This document shows positions 19,992 to 31,190 of a stretch of DNA of 64,000 nucleotides, piece by piece. The position numbers were made by a program, and so were the translations under genes. Below the pieces are notes generated by a model that was not told where the DNA came from, searched no databases, and was given only the letters and a program-made list of their open reading frames with translations. The first letter of the stretch is position 1. Every line of letters starts with the position of its first letter. The DNA comes from Patella vulgata (taxonomy: Eukaryota > Mollusca > Gastropoda > Patellidae), in assembly GCF_932274485.2 (NCBI RefSeq), contig NC_065884.2:73239046-73303045 (forward strand), given 5' to 3'.

Positions 19992-22859
19992 ATGAATCTC
20001 TCAGTAGCCCTTGCTGTATTTGTTGTTCTTGCCTTGGTCTTGCAGTCAGAAGCGGGCAAACCTACAGGTGTCTCTTCCGGATCGCGACAACACGATTGCA
20101 AAAAAAACAAAGTGGAAGAATCTGAAAGTAGTAAGTTAAGATGTTACAATTTATTTTATTGGTAAACTTATTACATATTCTATGTTTTATTTGATTGCTG
20201 AAACGACTATGGAATATCACAACGTCCTTTTTTTTTTATTTAATTCAAATTTTAAGGCATCAAAATTCATTTGGGTTTATTCTTCAGCAAGGGCCAATAA
20301 GTTGGCTTATTATGAAGGGTTCCAAGGGGAGCCAGAGGCATGAAATGTGATATGTCGATAGGAAACAGAGTTTAAATAATGTTTGGACCCACCTCAGCGC
20401 CTAAATTATTGAGACCCCCCCCCCCCCCTTCCCCAAGCATTTTATTGGGCTGATTGACTATAGGATGATAAATAATTGTTTCCTCGTGAAACTTTTCAAG
20501 ATGCACCGAAAGCCCATTAACGGGGTGTTCGCTCCATAGAACCACCAATGGTACTTCGGTGTGTAAAGGGCTGGTTCAGTAACCAAGAGGTTCGGGGTTC
20601 GATCCTAGTGTTTCATGTGTGCTTTCAGTCTTGCTTCCCCCTTGTCAGTGGAGCAGGGCATTTGGAATTTGGCAGTTGAAATTCGATAAAGACTAGGGGT
20701 AATCCCGGCCAAAATATTTCCTTATAGCACAGCATGTCCATATTATCCCGGTTTGAGGTAGAAAACTAGGACATTAAACCCAATCTCCCCTCGACATCGT
20801 GCTACAACTCCGTGGGTAAATTGATAAATATATTTTTGTGTTTTTAGCTGTTAAAATTTGCGGATACTTTAATATCACCATGGAGACATTATAACATATT
20901 GTACATTAAATATATTCCCAGTAAATGAAGAATCTGTTATAGAAGTCACTGAAGCTCCTATAGGAGTTACAGCAGGTCCTACAGCAGCTCCTACAGAAGC
21001 AACAACATCTGCAACAACCGATTCCGTTGTAGAACAAAACCCAGGTAAGTGTACATTTCATTCCGTTGTATGTAATTACATTTTTGCAAACTTCGAAATT
21101 AATTAATCTACTTCCGGTACGTCTTATACACTTAACATTATAACATTAACTTCGGTTTCCTCTTTTCGATTCCCTGTTCGAACGGGGCTCACTTGTCCCG
21201 GGAGACCGCGATAAGAGTTTTACTAATTTACTAATCTGAAGGAGCACGGGGACTCATCGGTTCACTACCAGGAAATCTGGGGTTATTGACCCGAGAACGT
21301 GTCTCAGGATTTTCCTGCATTGCGCACCCTGGTCAGTGATGTGAAAACACGAGAACGGGCTCTCCTGTAAATAACATAAAGGCAACGAAGACTAGACGGA
21401 AACGCCACCGGCGAAGCACGATTGCCCTCATATCACATTGCATGGCGTATGCTATTCGTCATCAACCTGGGTGGCGCAGAGGTTACTTTTTTACGGGGTT
21501 CATTAGAACATCATGTCCACGCGATGGGCTAGTACGACAAATCAGGAGTTAGAGGAAGATTTCTTATCTTTCTAACTAATTTATTTGGATGAAATCTTCT
21601 TAAAATATTCCAACCCTTTCCTTTCAATTAAAAAGATCTGGATATTTTTTGATGGTAGGTGTTTGTCGTGTAAAATGTGGATCTGACGAACAATGTGATG
21701 GTTTTGACGGTAACTGTCGTGTAAACTGTCAACCTAATGAAATATATTCTTGAAATTTTTTCAGCCTGTGATGCTTATGACGGTACTTGTCGTGTAGAGT
21801 GTCGAGGTAATGAAGTGGACGTGGGTGGTGTATGCACCAACAGTGAGACAACATGCTGTGTTGAGGTATAAGTTGGCAAAGTAAGTAGGACGTTCGATCC
21901 CTGTGTTGACCGAGAAAGTTCATCGTGCTTCTCCGGCCTGGCAGGGGACAGCCTATAGTTTTCAGGTGGGAAGAAACACAGAGGTCCAGTGTACAGATTG
22001 GCGTGCACGTAAAAGATTCCTTGACAGCTGGAATTTGACATAAGAAACGTCTGCAGCGCTGCTGTCCCCGCACAAATGTCCTCTTAGCATTAGCCCTGTC
22101 ATAACAGAACAGAAGGGTGTTAGACCCCATTTCATTTATTCAATGTATGTCTATTGCCTGCTTGTCACCTATAACATACATAACTGACTTCCACTGTAAC
22201 TTTACCGCTTGAGTTCGGAACTGATCCAATAAACGAGATTCCGGGTATACATTTACGTGGGCGTAAAAGTACCCTTGGCAATCCTAATTTGATACAAGAG
22301 TAGGACGTAGCGCTACTGCCAGTGCAAAACGTCCCTCATGGCACACTGCATGGCGTTGGCCTTTTTCAATAGCTCATTTCATGTCATTTCGTTTCGTAGA
22401 AATTAAATTCAAAACTGTTCCGACTATTCAGTTCTTTTTGTGCTCGTGTTAGATATTAAAATGAAAACTGATCCTCAATTCAGATGCACGTGTTGTGTCC
22501 TTGTTAGAAATTAATTGAAAAGTTGGCTGCCATTTTAACTACCTCTTGGACGTCAGCATTAAATTACATGCTCCTTTAATTGTCGACCCGTGGAGGGTAT
22601 ACTTACATAGTTCACCACCCATGTATCTTTATATTTTCAGATAACTGAACAACTGGATGAATCGTACATCGGAAGCATGCAAAAAATCAAGAAATCTATA
22701 AAGACCTTTAACTCCAGAACACTAAATTTATTCTTTTTGTGTGGGGGCAATTTAGGAGGGGGCCTGTGCAACATCAACCAATTAGCCCCACCCCACCCCC
22801 ACGGAACGCTAATACTTATCCAGTTACCCACAAGCAAATGCAAATACCCATCCAGCTAA
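19992..22859 (+). CDS. Secreted beta-defensin-like cysteine-rich peptide, spliced
   Basis: Exon 1 is 19992-20130, with a signal peptide (MNLSVALAVFVVLALVLQSE, cleavage after A) and donor A/GTAAGT. Exon 2 is 20922-21044, an acidic, Thr/Ala/Pro-rich spacer, donor G/GTAAGT. The cysteine exon is 21765-21865, with pattern C-x6-C-x3-C-x10-C-x6-C-C. It has GxCRxxC and an E before a VC, as in the beta-defensin domain of big defensins. The last exon is 22641-22859, after TATTTTCAG. Phases agree at every junction, and AATAAA follows at 22957. The protein is probably an antimicrobial or related secreted peptide. Unlike big defensins it lacks the hydrophobic N-terminal domain and has a mucin-like spacer instead. 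The link of the cysteine exon to the last exon uses GAG/GTATAAGT. Without that splice the frame stops three bases later, giving a shorter product. The C-terminal tail has two further cysteine pairs and is less certain. Confidence 0.6.
20540..20800 (+). mobile_element. Diverged SINE in intron 1
   Basis: It has a box B-like GGGGTTCGATCC, then CTTGCTTCCCCCTTGTCAGT, TTGGCAGTTGAAATTCGATA and the tail AGGACATTAAACCC. It matches the layout of the SINE at 30397. Confidence 0.7.
21180..21480 (+). mobile_element. Degraded SINE-related sequence in intron 2
   Basis: TTTTCCTGCATTGCG, CCTGGTCAGTGATG and CATTGCATGGCGTATGC recall parts of the SINE body. The copy is old and rearranged. Confidence 0.4.
21659..21753 (+). 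other. Alternative or duplicated cysteine exon of the defensin-like gene
   Basis: After GATGGTAG the frame compatible with exon 2 reads GVCRVKC, then CDGFDGNCRVNCQPNE and a stop at 21751. The CDGFDGNCRVNC part is plainly related to CDAYDGTCRVEC of the exon at 21765. Both exons have phase-1 acceptors, so exon 2 could join either. Use of this exon would give a four-to-six-cysteine form without the CC end. It may be an alternative terminal exon or a decayed duplicate. Confidence 0.5.
21876..22145 (+). mobile_element. SINE just after the cysteine exon
   Basis: GGACGTTCGATCCCTGTGTT, GACCGAGAAAGTTCATCG, GTGCACGTAAAAGATTCC and the tail GTGTTAGACCCCATTTCATT follow the SINE layout. It begins within 10 bp of the TAA at 21869, so it lies in intron 4 or in the 3' UTR of a shorter transcript. 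Confidence 0.75.
22230..22415 (+). mobile_element. SINE 3' half
   Basis: GGGCGTAAAAGTACCCTTGG, AAGAGTAGGACGTAGC and GCACACTGCATGGCGTTGGC match the 3' half of the SINE at 30397. The head is missing. Confidence 0.65.
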
Positions 22860-22956
22860 TTGACAGCTACGCATATTCCACACTAGAATTATTATAAACA
22901 AAAAAGAGCGGTTGTTTAACATGTTTTGTAAAATTCCTCGCAGTTTCTGCGATCTC

Positions 22957-22962
22957 AATAAA
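22957..22962 (+). terminator. PolyA signal of the defensin-like gene
   Basis: AATAAA lies 98 bp after the stop codon at 22859. It supports 22641 as the start of the terminal exon. Confidence 0.5.
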
Positions 22963-23035
22963 GTTTTCTTGAACAAAGAAGTTTTATTTTTTAAGGTACT
23001 GATCCACAATTCAACAGCACGGATTGTCCCAATGT

Positions 23036-23262
23036 ATTCGATGAGAGATAAATGGGTTTTAACGTCTACTCAACACAAGCCAAGTCATTTCAGGACTTAC
23101 ACATTGTACAATTTTACTTCAAGAATTTGATTGTGCTAGTGGCTTTAGCAGGGGGAGGAATGCGGAAGACCCGAAGAAAACCCACGAGGTTAAGCAGATA
23201 ACCTTACCCCTTGTCACGTACAAGTCTGTGATTGAAACAACGCTGCTTGACTAAATGACAGA
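23036..23262 (-). mobile_element. SINE, second type, diverged
   Basis: ATGGGTTTTAACGTCTACTC, CAAGTCATTTCAGGACTTAC and GAAGAAAACCCACGAGG match the copy at 15446 in the same orientation. Confidence 0.75.
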
Positions 23263-23795
23263 GCTTATGTTTTAAAGCGCACATAATTGAAATGGATGTA
23301 TGTGACTGGGTGTATGTGACTGGGTGTGCGTGGGTGTATGTGACTGGGTGTGCGTGGGTGTATGTGACTGGGTGTGCGTGTGTATGCATGTGAAACGCAG
23401 AGTGTGTTTCTGCGCTTGTGTGTGTCGGAGTGTGTGAGCAAATACCTTTTACGAGGACATTTGATATGATTTGGCTTAACCAAATCGAAATCTTTTGCAA
23501 TATTACCAGGGACCTCTTCTAAAAATCTCAACAGCCGGGTGGCAGTCGGATATGTTTGATTTCCATTCAACTGCCATGTGAGTTCCTTCATTCACATTTA
23601 CACAGTATTTATGCCGCGCATGTACCTTACAAGAGTAGCCATATTTGGAAGAATTTTGTAGCCGTGTAAGCGGTCCTTATAACATTGAAAACGACCAAGG
23701 TACGCTCGAAAACGGGGAAAATAATCCGCAGTTTTAGTCATATATTGTTGGACGTCAATTTATACTTTAAATTGAAATAATTGTCTCGAAAATCA
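23255..23795 (+). repeat. Dispersed repeat, direct partner of 13788-14205
   Basis: Same order of shared phrases as at 13788. A minisatellite at 23285-23385 (GTGTATGTGACTGGGTGTGC units of 22-24 bp) has expanded inside this copy. Confidence 0.75.
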
Positions 23796-24160
23796 AAGCA
23801 ATTAATATCATCATCACTTGTCATAATCTAAGTTTGTTTTCGCTTCGTGTATCTTTTTTTTTCTTATTAAGAACGAGCCCATGAGAGGACCATGCACCGA
23901 TTGAAACAAAATAAGATAAACCTGAGGGTCAGCAAATTTCAATCATAAATATGAGGACCCCTAGGCGATAGAAGTCACACGATGCAGTGAAAAAAAATTT
24001 GAAATGATAACTTCCGGTATAACGGGAAATTGTTGTTTTGGGCCAAATTTGCCATATTTCGACCAATGTTTAACCCTAATTTCAAAACGCTCCTACTCCA
24101 AATGTCTTTACGCTGAAACCTTGAAAACATCGACACACGAAAACACACGCAGGACACAAA

Positions 24161-24640
24161 AACCTTTTACTTGTGATGTTTGTAGTAAATCTTTTAAATA
24201 ATGGAAGTAATCTAAATAAACATAAAAGAATTCATACTAGAGAATAAGATACTGGTGAAAAATATTTTACATCTTTTAGTGTTTGTAGTAAACCATTTAC
24301 CACCATGAAATGGTGTTAATATTCTCCCCCGACTGGACTAATGATGATCAACATGAAATAAGATACTATAACCCATATGTAAGGAAAACTATTTTCTTGT
24401 GATGTTTGTGATAAATCATTTACAGCCAACATAAATATTTATTTATCAGAATATTAAGAAAATTATTTATTTACACATTCAAAGTATTGTAAGGTTTTGT
24501 TGTCTAGGGTTATTTCCATAAAATAAATATAAATATAAATTATTTTAGCACCAATAACAATTAAATTTATCTTCAAATATGGTTCTTCAATTGAACAAGA
24601 AAAATAAAATCTGTATAAATAGAGTTTAATTAGTTTGTTA
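24161..24640 (+). pseudogene. Zinc-finger unit 3' remnant with shared tail
   Basis: [13 protein letters not shown] is followed by decayed finger pieces (about 24220-24320) and a half finger at 24380-24420, then the shared tail with AATAAAATCTGTATAAA. It may be the lost 3' part of unit A, now 11 kb away. It has no intact reading frame. Confidence 0.75.
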
Positions 24641-25320
24641 TTAATGAAAAATAAAGGATATTGTAATTGATCAACCTAGTCAGCTATTTGAAACGAGTAG
24701 ACCTACAAATAACATTAAACCCATCATCCCATTGCTTTATCAGTTTTTACATACTCAGATTTTCAAATGGACGTGTGTTGTCATCCTCTAGCTAGAGGTC
24801 TATATTGTTAACCCTAACCCTATCTTAAAATATGTATCTTATATCCCAAAGATCTCAGTTCCGTTCGATATTGACGCATAGCGGATCGCAACATCCTGGA
24901 TTGTGGTCCCTGATTTTAAGAAAAATCACCCTTTTTGTAGCTTGTTGTCTGTCATGTCTTGTAAAATGTGGGTACACCTTGGACAAGATGGTTCCTCAGT
25001 ATTTTGCAGCATGGTTTCCCTCTGACAAGGTTGTAGGATGGAACGCCTGATAAGGTTGTAGGATGAAAGGCCTGACCAAGAAGAACTTCTAGTCATAACT
25101 AGATCTTCTATTTAGCGATGACAGGTTATTTATATTTATAGATTTATGACTGGGTTTTGATAGTCGAGTAGTGTAATGTTTTATATCATAAGGTCTGTTA
25201 TTACTGGGGTTTGATAGTCGAGTAGTGTTATGTTTTATATGGCAATGTGTCGATCCCAAGCTTCTAGGTAACAAGGAGAATGATTATTTGGCCAGACACA
25301 TGGGTATTTCAGGACGAAGG
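24641..25320 (+). repeat. Duplicate of the 61100-61737 region
   Basis: It shares GTAGACCTACA.ATAACATTA, CCAAAGATCTCAGTTCC, GGTTGTAGGATG and CTTCTAGTCATAACTAGA. It runs through CTATTTAGCGATGACAGG without the Tc1 element found at 61738, so it is the empty site. At 25135-25255 a unit of about 60 bp (GTTTGATAGTCGAGTAGTGT) is doubled. Confidence 0.8.
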
Positions 25321-25754
25321 ACGTTCTGAAAGGCTTTATTCTAGTGTCTGAATGACCACTTTAGCTGTACCAAAAATAACCATATTCGTTATTCCAATTT
25401 AAAAATAACCAGTTTATTTATTTCATTTTAACAAAAAAAGTTTATTTATTTCATTTTAATAAAAAAACAGTTCATCTATTCCAGTTTAAAAATGACCAGT
25501 TTAATTCCACAGCAGTGTTTAGAAACCATGTCTCCTAGTCAATTCCTTGGTTTTAGTAGGAATAAAAAAGTATGACCTAAAAACCATGCAATAATGATCT
25601 CTGGAAAAACAAAGCTTTAAAAAAAAAGAAAGAAAAAAAGTTGCTCCTAGTATTTTAAAATGGTTATTGGAGTCTTTTAGATAAATGTATTAAATGTGTG
25701 CATATCTATTTGTATTGTACCATTTCTATCATCGTTGATAGGGGTTTTGTAAAT

Positions 25755-26280
25755 TAAACATACATTATGCAAGAGCAAAATCTGATTATTGCAAGTCTTA
25801 ATTTAGGCTTCAGATGTTATAGAAATTATAAATTAGATCTTTATTTAAACAACAAGCCCAAAATCAACTCTGTAGACCCACGAATGGCTCGGCTACAGCT
25901 CGGATTTAAATAGGATTTCACTTATTAATTAATTCAAATATGGCGCATCCTGATGAGAATGCGTAAGTTTGATCGAGGCTAAATGATAGAGTGTACTTAG
26001 CGAGGCCGCTGTAGAGCGTTTCCGCATGCCATTGAAAACTTTACTTGATAATCGAGATATGTAGGTGGAGTTAACGCCTGTCAATCAAACCATCGGCCAA
26101 GGTGAAAGCACATTTCACTACCATTTCTAGTCAAATATTACAACGATGATAACTATGTTCAGAATAAAGTAATTTGACTGAAATTTTCAATATATTCTTC
26201 TTTCATCATCTACTTTTGAACTGTTATAGCAAGAATGGCCAATTCTCTATAAAAATCTCCCATAATGTATCTTTAATATA
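25755..26280. mobile_element. TACATTATG-type MITE, full copy
   Basis: The left end ACATACATTATGCAAGAGC and right end CCCATAATGTATCTTTAAT are inverted. The interior includes AGACCCACGAATGGCTCGGC, unlike other copies, so this is a longer subtype. No coding sequence is seen. Confidence 0.6.
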
Positions 26281-26302
26281 AATGGGCTAATGGGCTATTT
26301 GA

Positions 26303-26518
26303 TCATTTATTTATTGTTTGAAATGTAACATTGGTAAAATTTGGTCTGTGCAACAAATAGTATTCTGCATCCTCTATATAGTGACCACAAGAACAGATAG
26401 GGTTGTCCTTTAAGTGCACGAAGAATTTATGATAGTTTAAGTTGCTATTATTGTGACACAGTTTAGTATGGATTATTTGAGATATATGCTTTGCCTGGTT
26501 TTGGTAATATATCATCAT
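26303..26518 (-). mobile_element. LINE C-terminal fragment
   Basis: The minus frame reads HISQIIHTKLCHNNSNLNYH, then DNPICSCGHYIEDAEYYLLH. This is the C-terminal cysteine/histidine region seen after the reverse transcriptase in several non-LTR elements (CSCG....EDA.H). Only this end remains. A more decayed relative lies at 38200-38400. Confidence 0.6.
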
Positions 26519-26544
26519 TATTAATTACTGATGCCAGCATGTAA

Positions 26545-26895
26545 GATTTGGATCAAGAGCTGTCAGTTCTCGTTATAATAGTTGAAAAATAGATAATGAA
26601 AAGGGAATATCTTTAAAATTTCAGTCAACTTACTTCATTCTGAGCGACAATTTGCTGTTTGGAAAATAGACGAATCTCGATTGACATGGCTATCATTGTT
26701 ACAATAGTAAACAATTTATTGATTTTACCATTCTTAATTAAATCATTAACTGCCAATCATGTTTAAATCTGTTGAAAATCAAGAGTGTCTGATGTCATAA
26801 AGAGTTGGTTATTGGCAAGTTAATAAATGTCTAGTTAATGAAAGATATAACATTTAAGGCCTAAAGAAAGACCTGCAATAGGCAGATTTTATATT
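26545..26895. mobile_element. TACATTATG-type MITE, partial
   Basis: GAGCTGTCAGTTCTCGTTAT, then AAGAAAGACCTGCAATAGGC. It matches the copy at 57060-57330, with which it shares flanks, so both came from one duplication. Confidence 0.65.
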
Positions 26896-27275
26896 AGTAG
26901 TAGATGATTTTATATGTTGGGGTTTGATAAGCTTCAGTAATGATTATGATTTAGAATTTCTTTTCAGCATCAATCTTATCAAATACATTACAGATTCTGT
27001 TTAACATTTATATTTATAATTTAAATTATAGAATATAATGTACACTCACACAAACAATAATGGTCCGTAATCTTCAGATATGAGTTACTCGGGTAGGAGA
27101 TGGTCCACGTCATATTTTTTTTACTTTCCTAATGCTTATAAAATGGCGGATATCTGAACACAGCAGACAAGACGTATTTATGAATTTCATATCGTACCGG
27201 TATATGTCTGCATTGTAGATGATTAATATCTGTTATTTAATGTTCAATTAAATACGAAGAAGCATAACTGTAATT
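26860..27275 (+). repeat. Segmental duplicate of 57290-57850
   Basis: Near-identical sequence from AACATTTAAGGCCTAAAGAA through the promoter block to TAAATACGAAGAAGC. It shows that the 5' parts of units B (27581) and F (60041) are close relatives. Confidence 0.85.
27081..27150 (+). promoter_or_regulatory. Zinc-finger unit promoter block, copy 2
   Basis: TGAGTTACTCGGGTAGGAGA, TGGTCCACGTCATATTTT and, 25 bp on, AAAATGGCGGA. It lies about 430 bp before the finger exon of unit B. The second part matches the YY1 consensus; the first part has no name that I know. Confidence 0.75.
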
Positions 27276-27596
27276 TACGTTTAGACTAAACACCAGAATT
27301 CACTTAAACATCTAAATGTATTGATTTCGTAACTTCCCGAAAGTTGATATCTTTTGACACGTTTCTAACGTTTAAGGTTTGTTTGTTCTCATCTTTTCAG
27401 AATTTATTTGTTCGTTGTATTATTAATAAATAAAGTATTATTTAGATTATCAGTTAATAAATGTTGAAAACTATACAAATCTTTACCTATCTCCTATTTT
27501 ATTTTAACCTTGCATCTGTTGGGTGTTAGATTTCATATTATAGAGCTGCTTTCACCTACCAACATTTTGTTTATTTACAGAGAGAAGATTCAGAAA

Positions 27597-28205
27597 ATGT
27601 CAGTTCATTGTGTCTCAAAAAAGAACTATAAATGTGATGTTTGTGGTAATTCATTTAAAGACAGTTATCGTTTAAGTAGACACATTATGATTCATACTGG
27701 TGAAAAACCCTTTTCTTGTGATGTTTGTAGAAAATCATTTACACAAAAAAATGGTCTACGTGTACACATCAGAACCCACTCTGGTGACAAACCCTTTTCT
27801 TGTGATGTTTGTAATAAATCATTTAGCACTACCAGTAATCGAACACTACATATGAGAATTCATACCGGAGAAAAACCCTTTTCTTGTGTTATTTGTAAAA
27901 AATCATTTGCCGCTAGTAGTTGTCTGCAACGACACACTAGAATTCATACTGGGGAAAAACCCTTTTCGTGTGATGTTTGTAGGAAATCATTTACCACTAG
28001 TAGTAATCTGACACAACACACCAGAACCCATACCGGTGACAAACCTTTTTCTTGTAATGTTTGTAATAAATCATTTGCCGTCAATAGTGAGCTACATCGA
28101 CATAACAGAACTCATACTCGTGAAAAACGTTTTTCTTGTGATGTTTGTAGTAAATCATTTACACGAACTAGAAATCTACTGCAACACATGAAGACACATA
28201 CTTGA
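27597..28205 (+). CDS. C2H2 zinc-finger protein B, 7 fingers
   Basis: A single coding exon after the acceptor TTTATTTACAG at 27580. The start is ATG at 27599-27597 of [20 protein letters not shown]; an open frame reaches 27510 but crosses the splice site. The seven fingers of 28 residues have C-x2-C-x12-H-x3-H and TGEKPF or TGDKPF linkers; the last linker is TREKRF. Helix sequences differ between fingers (DSYRLSRH, QKNGLRVH, TTSNRTLH, ASSCLQRH, TSSNLTQH, VNSELHRH, RTRNLLQH), so this is a varied DNA-binding array and not a homogenised one. There is no KRAB, BTB or SCAN domain. The probable role is a nuclear DNA-binding protein; the target is unknown. Confidence 0.85.
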   Translation: MSVHCVSKKNYKCDVCGNSFKDSYRLSRHIMIHTGEKPFSCDVCRKSFTQKNGLRVHIRTHSGDKPFSCDVCNKSFSTTSNRTLHMRIHTGEKPFSCVICKKSFAASSCLQRHTRIHTGEKPFSCDVCRKSFTTSSNLTQHTRTHTGDKPFSCNVCNKSFAVNSELHRHNRTHTREKRFSCDVCSKSFTRTRNLLQHMKTHT

Positions 28206-28470
28206 CAAAACCCCTTTTCCTGTGATATTTGTAGTGAATTATAATCTACCTGTACACACCAGAACACATATTGGAGTAAAATCTTTATTCTGTGATGCTT
28301 GTAGAAAAATCTTTCGCTTGGGATGTTTGTAATATTTTTATAGCAAATCATTTATACACTAAAAATAAAATCTGTAGAAAAGGAGTTTAATTAGTTTGTT
28401 ATGAATGAAGAAATAAAGGATAATGTAATTTTATCAACCTCAACTAGTCCGCTATATGAAGAGGTGTTCA
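28206..28470 (+). pseudogene. Decayed extra fingers and 3' tail of unit B
   Basis: After the stop, two more finger remnants ([10 protein letters not shown]-like and SFYSVMLVEK-like in shifted frames) are seen, then AATAAAATCTGTAGAAAAGG and AATAAAGGATAATG. The gene once encoded a longer array and now ends at finger 7. Confidence 0.65.
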
Positions 28471-29377
<907 letters not shown>

Positions 29378-29380
<3 letters not shown>

Positions 29381-29604
29381 CAGAACTCATATTATGATAC
29401 ACACCAGAACTCATATTATGATACACACCAAAACTCATATTATGATACACACCAGAACTCATATTATGATACACACCAGAACTCATATTATGATACACAC
29501 CAAAACTCATATTATGATACACACCAGAACTCATATTATGATACACACCAGAACTCATATTATGATACACACCAGAACTCATATTATGATACACACCAAA
29601 ACTC
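29378..29604 (+). repeat. 24-bp satellite derived from a finger linker
   Basis: About nine units of CACACCAGAACTCATATTAT plus GATA. CACACCAGAACTCATA is the normal linker sequence (H-T-R-T-H) of the fingers in this cluster. The array therefore grew from a piece of the gene. Some units have AAAACTCAT in place of AGAACTCAT, in a pattern of two to three. Confidence 0.95.
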
Positions 29605-29639
29605 AAGAGAAACTATATAAATGTGATGTTTTTGATAAA

Positions 29640-30260
29640 TCAGATCGGTTATCCATGTCTAAGACATCTTTCAGAATTTTCTTTTCGTCCACATTGCGAT
29701 TATTTCTCCACACACTACACGACTTGAAAGTATTTATCGCCCCAAGAGTTCCTTTGTAAAGTATTTTTGGGTACAGTCCACTTAAAATAGTCGGTCAAAT
29801 CCTTCTCTGAACATACCGAAAACCTTCAATCATGGTTCACTGTCAGAATTCTTGGAAAAGAATGCCTTTTGGTCCAAATTTTCTGCAGGCTTTGGATAGA
29901 TCCTCGTCGATATTTGCCTTCACATCTATTCCATCGTCAATATGTTGGCTAAAAAGGGTTGATTATTCGCCTGACTTCGTATTACTATCCATTTTGTTTT
30001 TGCTTTCAATTCAATAGTCCAAAATGGCGACGTATAAACAAAAACATGCACGTGATTACTTCGGTATTTTTCGCTATTTGGCGGAAACTATCGAGCAATT
30101 TTCCAATCGTTGTTGCCTTTTAATGGAAGGGCCTATTAAATTTAAGGGTGAAATGGCGTTGTATATGTCGGATACAAACCTACTCTCCCTCGGATTGATA
30201 TGGTAGAGAACGCGCGGGCGAAGCCCAAGCGTTCTCTACCATATCAACCTCGGGTAGGTT
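29640..30260 (-). mobile_element. Unidentified element 5' end with hairpin, inserted in unit C
   Basis: Finger sequence stops at 29636 and resumes at 30268. On the minus strand the segment starts with a hairpin (30178-30254), then AT-rich leader sequence, then a decayed reading frame from ATG near 29990 (MDSNTKSGE; later NIDEDLSKACRKFGPKGILF). I do not recognise the protein. It looks like the 5' part of an autonomous transposon. Confidence 0.4.
30178..30254. repeat. Hairpin with 33-bp stem
   Basis: TTGATATGGTAGAGAACGC and GCGTTCTCTACCATATCAA face each other across GCGGGCGAAGCCCAA. The outer stem is CTACTCTCCCTCGG against CCTCGGGTAGG. The GC-rich loop resembles the one at 10352-10479, although the stems differ. 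Confidence 0.85.
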
Positions 30261-30264
30261 AATA

Positions 30265-30396
30265 TCCTTTACGCACATACCAGAACCCATAATGGGGAAA
30301 AACACTTTTCTTGTGATGTTTGTAGTAAATCATTTACCACAAGAATATATCTATCTACCTGTACACACCAGAACCCATAAAATCCTTTTTCTTGTG
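30265..30396 (+). pseudogene. Unit C finger remnant left of the SINE
   Basis: HIPEPIMGKNTFLVMFV-type frame-shifted finger text; the DNA matches 13060-13164 of unit A up to the SINE insertion point. Confidence 0.75.
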
Positions 30397-30778
30397 GGGG
30401 AATCACGTGGCTAAGTGGGTAAGACGCTGGCTCGCTAGCCTGGAGATCGGGTGTTCGATCCCTGCATTGGCCGAGAAAATTCATCCAGATTTTCCGGCGT
30501 GGTTTCCCCCTTGTCAGTGATGCAGGATGGAAGGCCTGACAAGCCAACAAGGCCAGCTGTCTAGTTGTTCGGATGGGACGAAAAACCGAGGTCCCGTGTA
30601 TATATTGGAATGCACTTAAAAGATCCCCTGGCAGTTGGAATTCGATATAAGAGTAGGCGATAGTGACGCTGCCCGGGCATAAATTTCCCTCATTGCACAC
30701 TGTATGGCGTATGCCCGTCTTCATTAGCCCAGTATAGGAGCAGAACAGTAGGACGTTAAACCCCATTTCATTTCATTT
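30397..30778 (+). mobile_element. Full-length tRNA-derived SINE
   Basis: It begins GGGGAATCACGTGGCTAAGT, with box A-like GTGGCTAAGTGGG and box B GGTGTTCGATCCC. The body carries TGCACTTAAAAGATCCCCTG and TTGGAATTCGATATAAGAGT, and the tail GGACGTTAAACCCCATTTCA ends in (ATTTC)n. The 12-bp target duplication CYTTTTCTTGTG flanks it (30385-30396 and 30779-30790). The body resembles the conserved core of metazoan Meta-type SINEs; that family name is a tentative recollection. It is the reference copy for this type in the window. Confidence 0.9.
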
Positions 30779-30875
30779 CCTTTTCTTGTGATGTTTGTAG
30801 ACAATCATTTATCACTAGTAGTAATCTACATGTACACACCAGAACCCATACGGGTGAAAAACCTTTTTCTTGTGC
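30779..30875 (+). pseudogene. Unit C finger remnant right of the SINE
   Basis: [20 protein letters not shown] plus [11 protein letters not shown] is read directly after the target duplication, then the array ends in unrelated sequence. Confidence 0.8.
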
Positions 30876-31190
30876 CTTCTGATGTCAAGATAAAAAATTC
30901 TAAACATTTCAGTCAAATTGCTCCACTCTGTACCGAGGTATTAGCTTTTGAATTTTAGACTAGCCTCGATCATCACTATTAAAGTCTGTGCGATTCTTAA
31001 TTATCCACCTTTACGTTTAATTTTTTTTCAAAAGAGGTATTCCAATCCGCTAAATATTGTGGGCTAGCGATGGCATCGATAGTTGTTTACGGTCTTGAGA
31101 AATTAATTAATAATTTAGATAATATTTCAGGCCTAAAGAAAGACCTGTAATAGGTAGATTTAGCCCTTGAATAATGTATTTGTTAATTCA
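30876..31190 (-). mobile_element. TACATTATG-type MITE, partial
   Basis: TTCAGTCAAATTGCTCCACT, GACTAGCCTCGATCATCACT and AAGAAAGACCTGTAATAGGT match the family. The left terminus is missing. Confidence 0.65.

Noticed and set aside
19929-20165. Start of the secreted peptide at the ATG at 19929
   Set aside because: It lies only 13 bp after the TATA box, upstream of the expected transcription start, and would bury the signal peptide behind 21 polar residues. The ATG at 19992 begins a typical signal peptide.
23204-23591. Minus-strand frames with HTHAHPVTYTHA repeats
   Set aside because: Created by the GTGTATGTGACTGGGTGTGC minisatellite.
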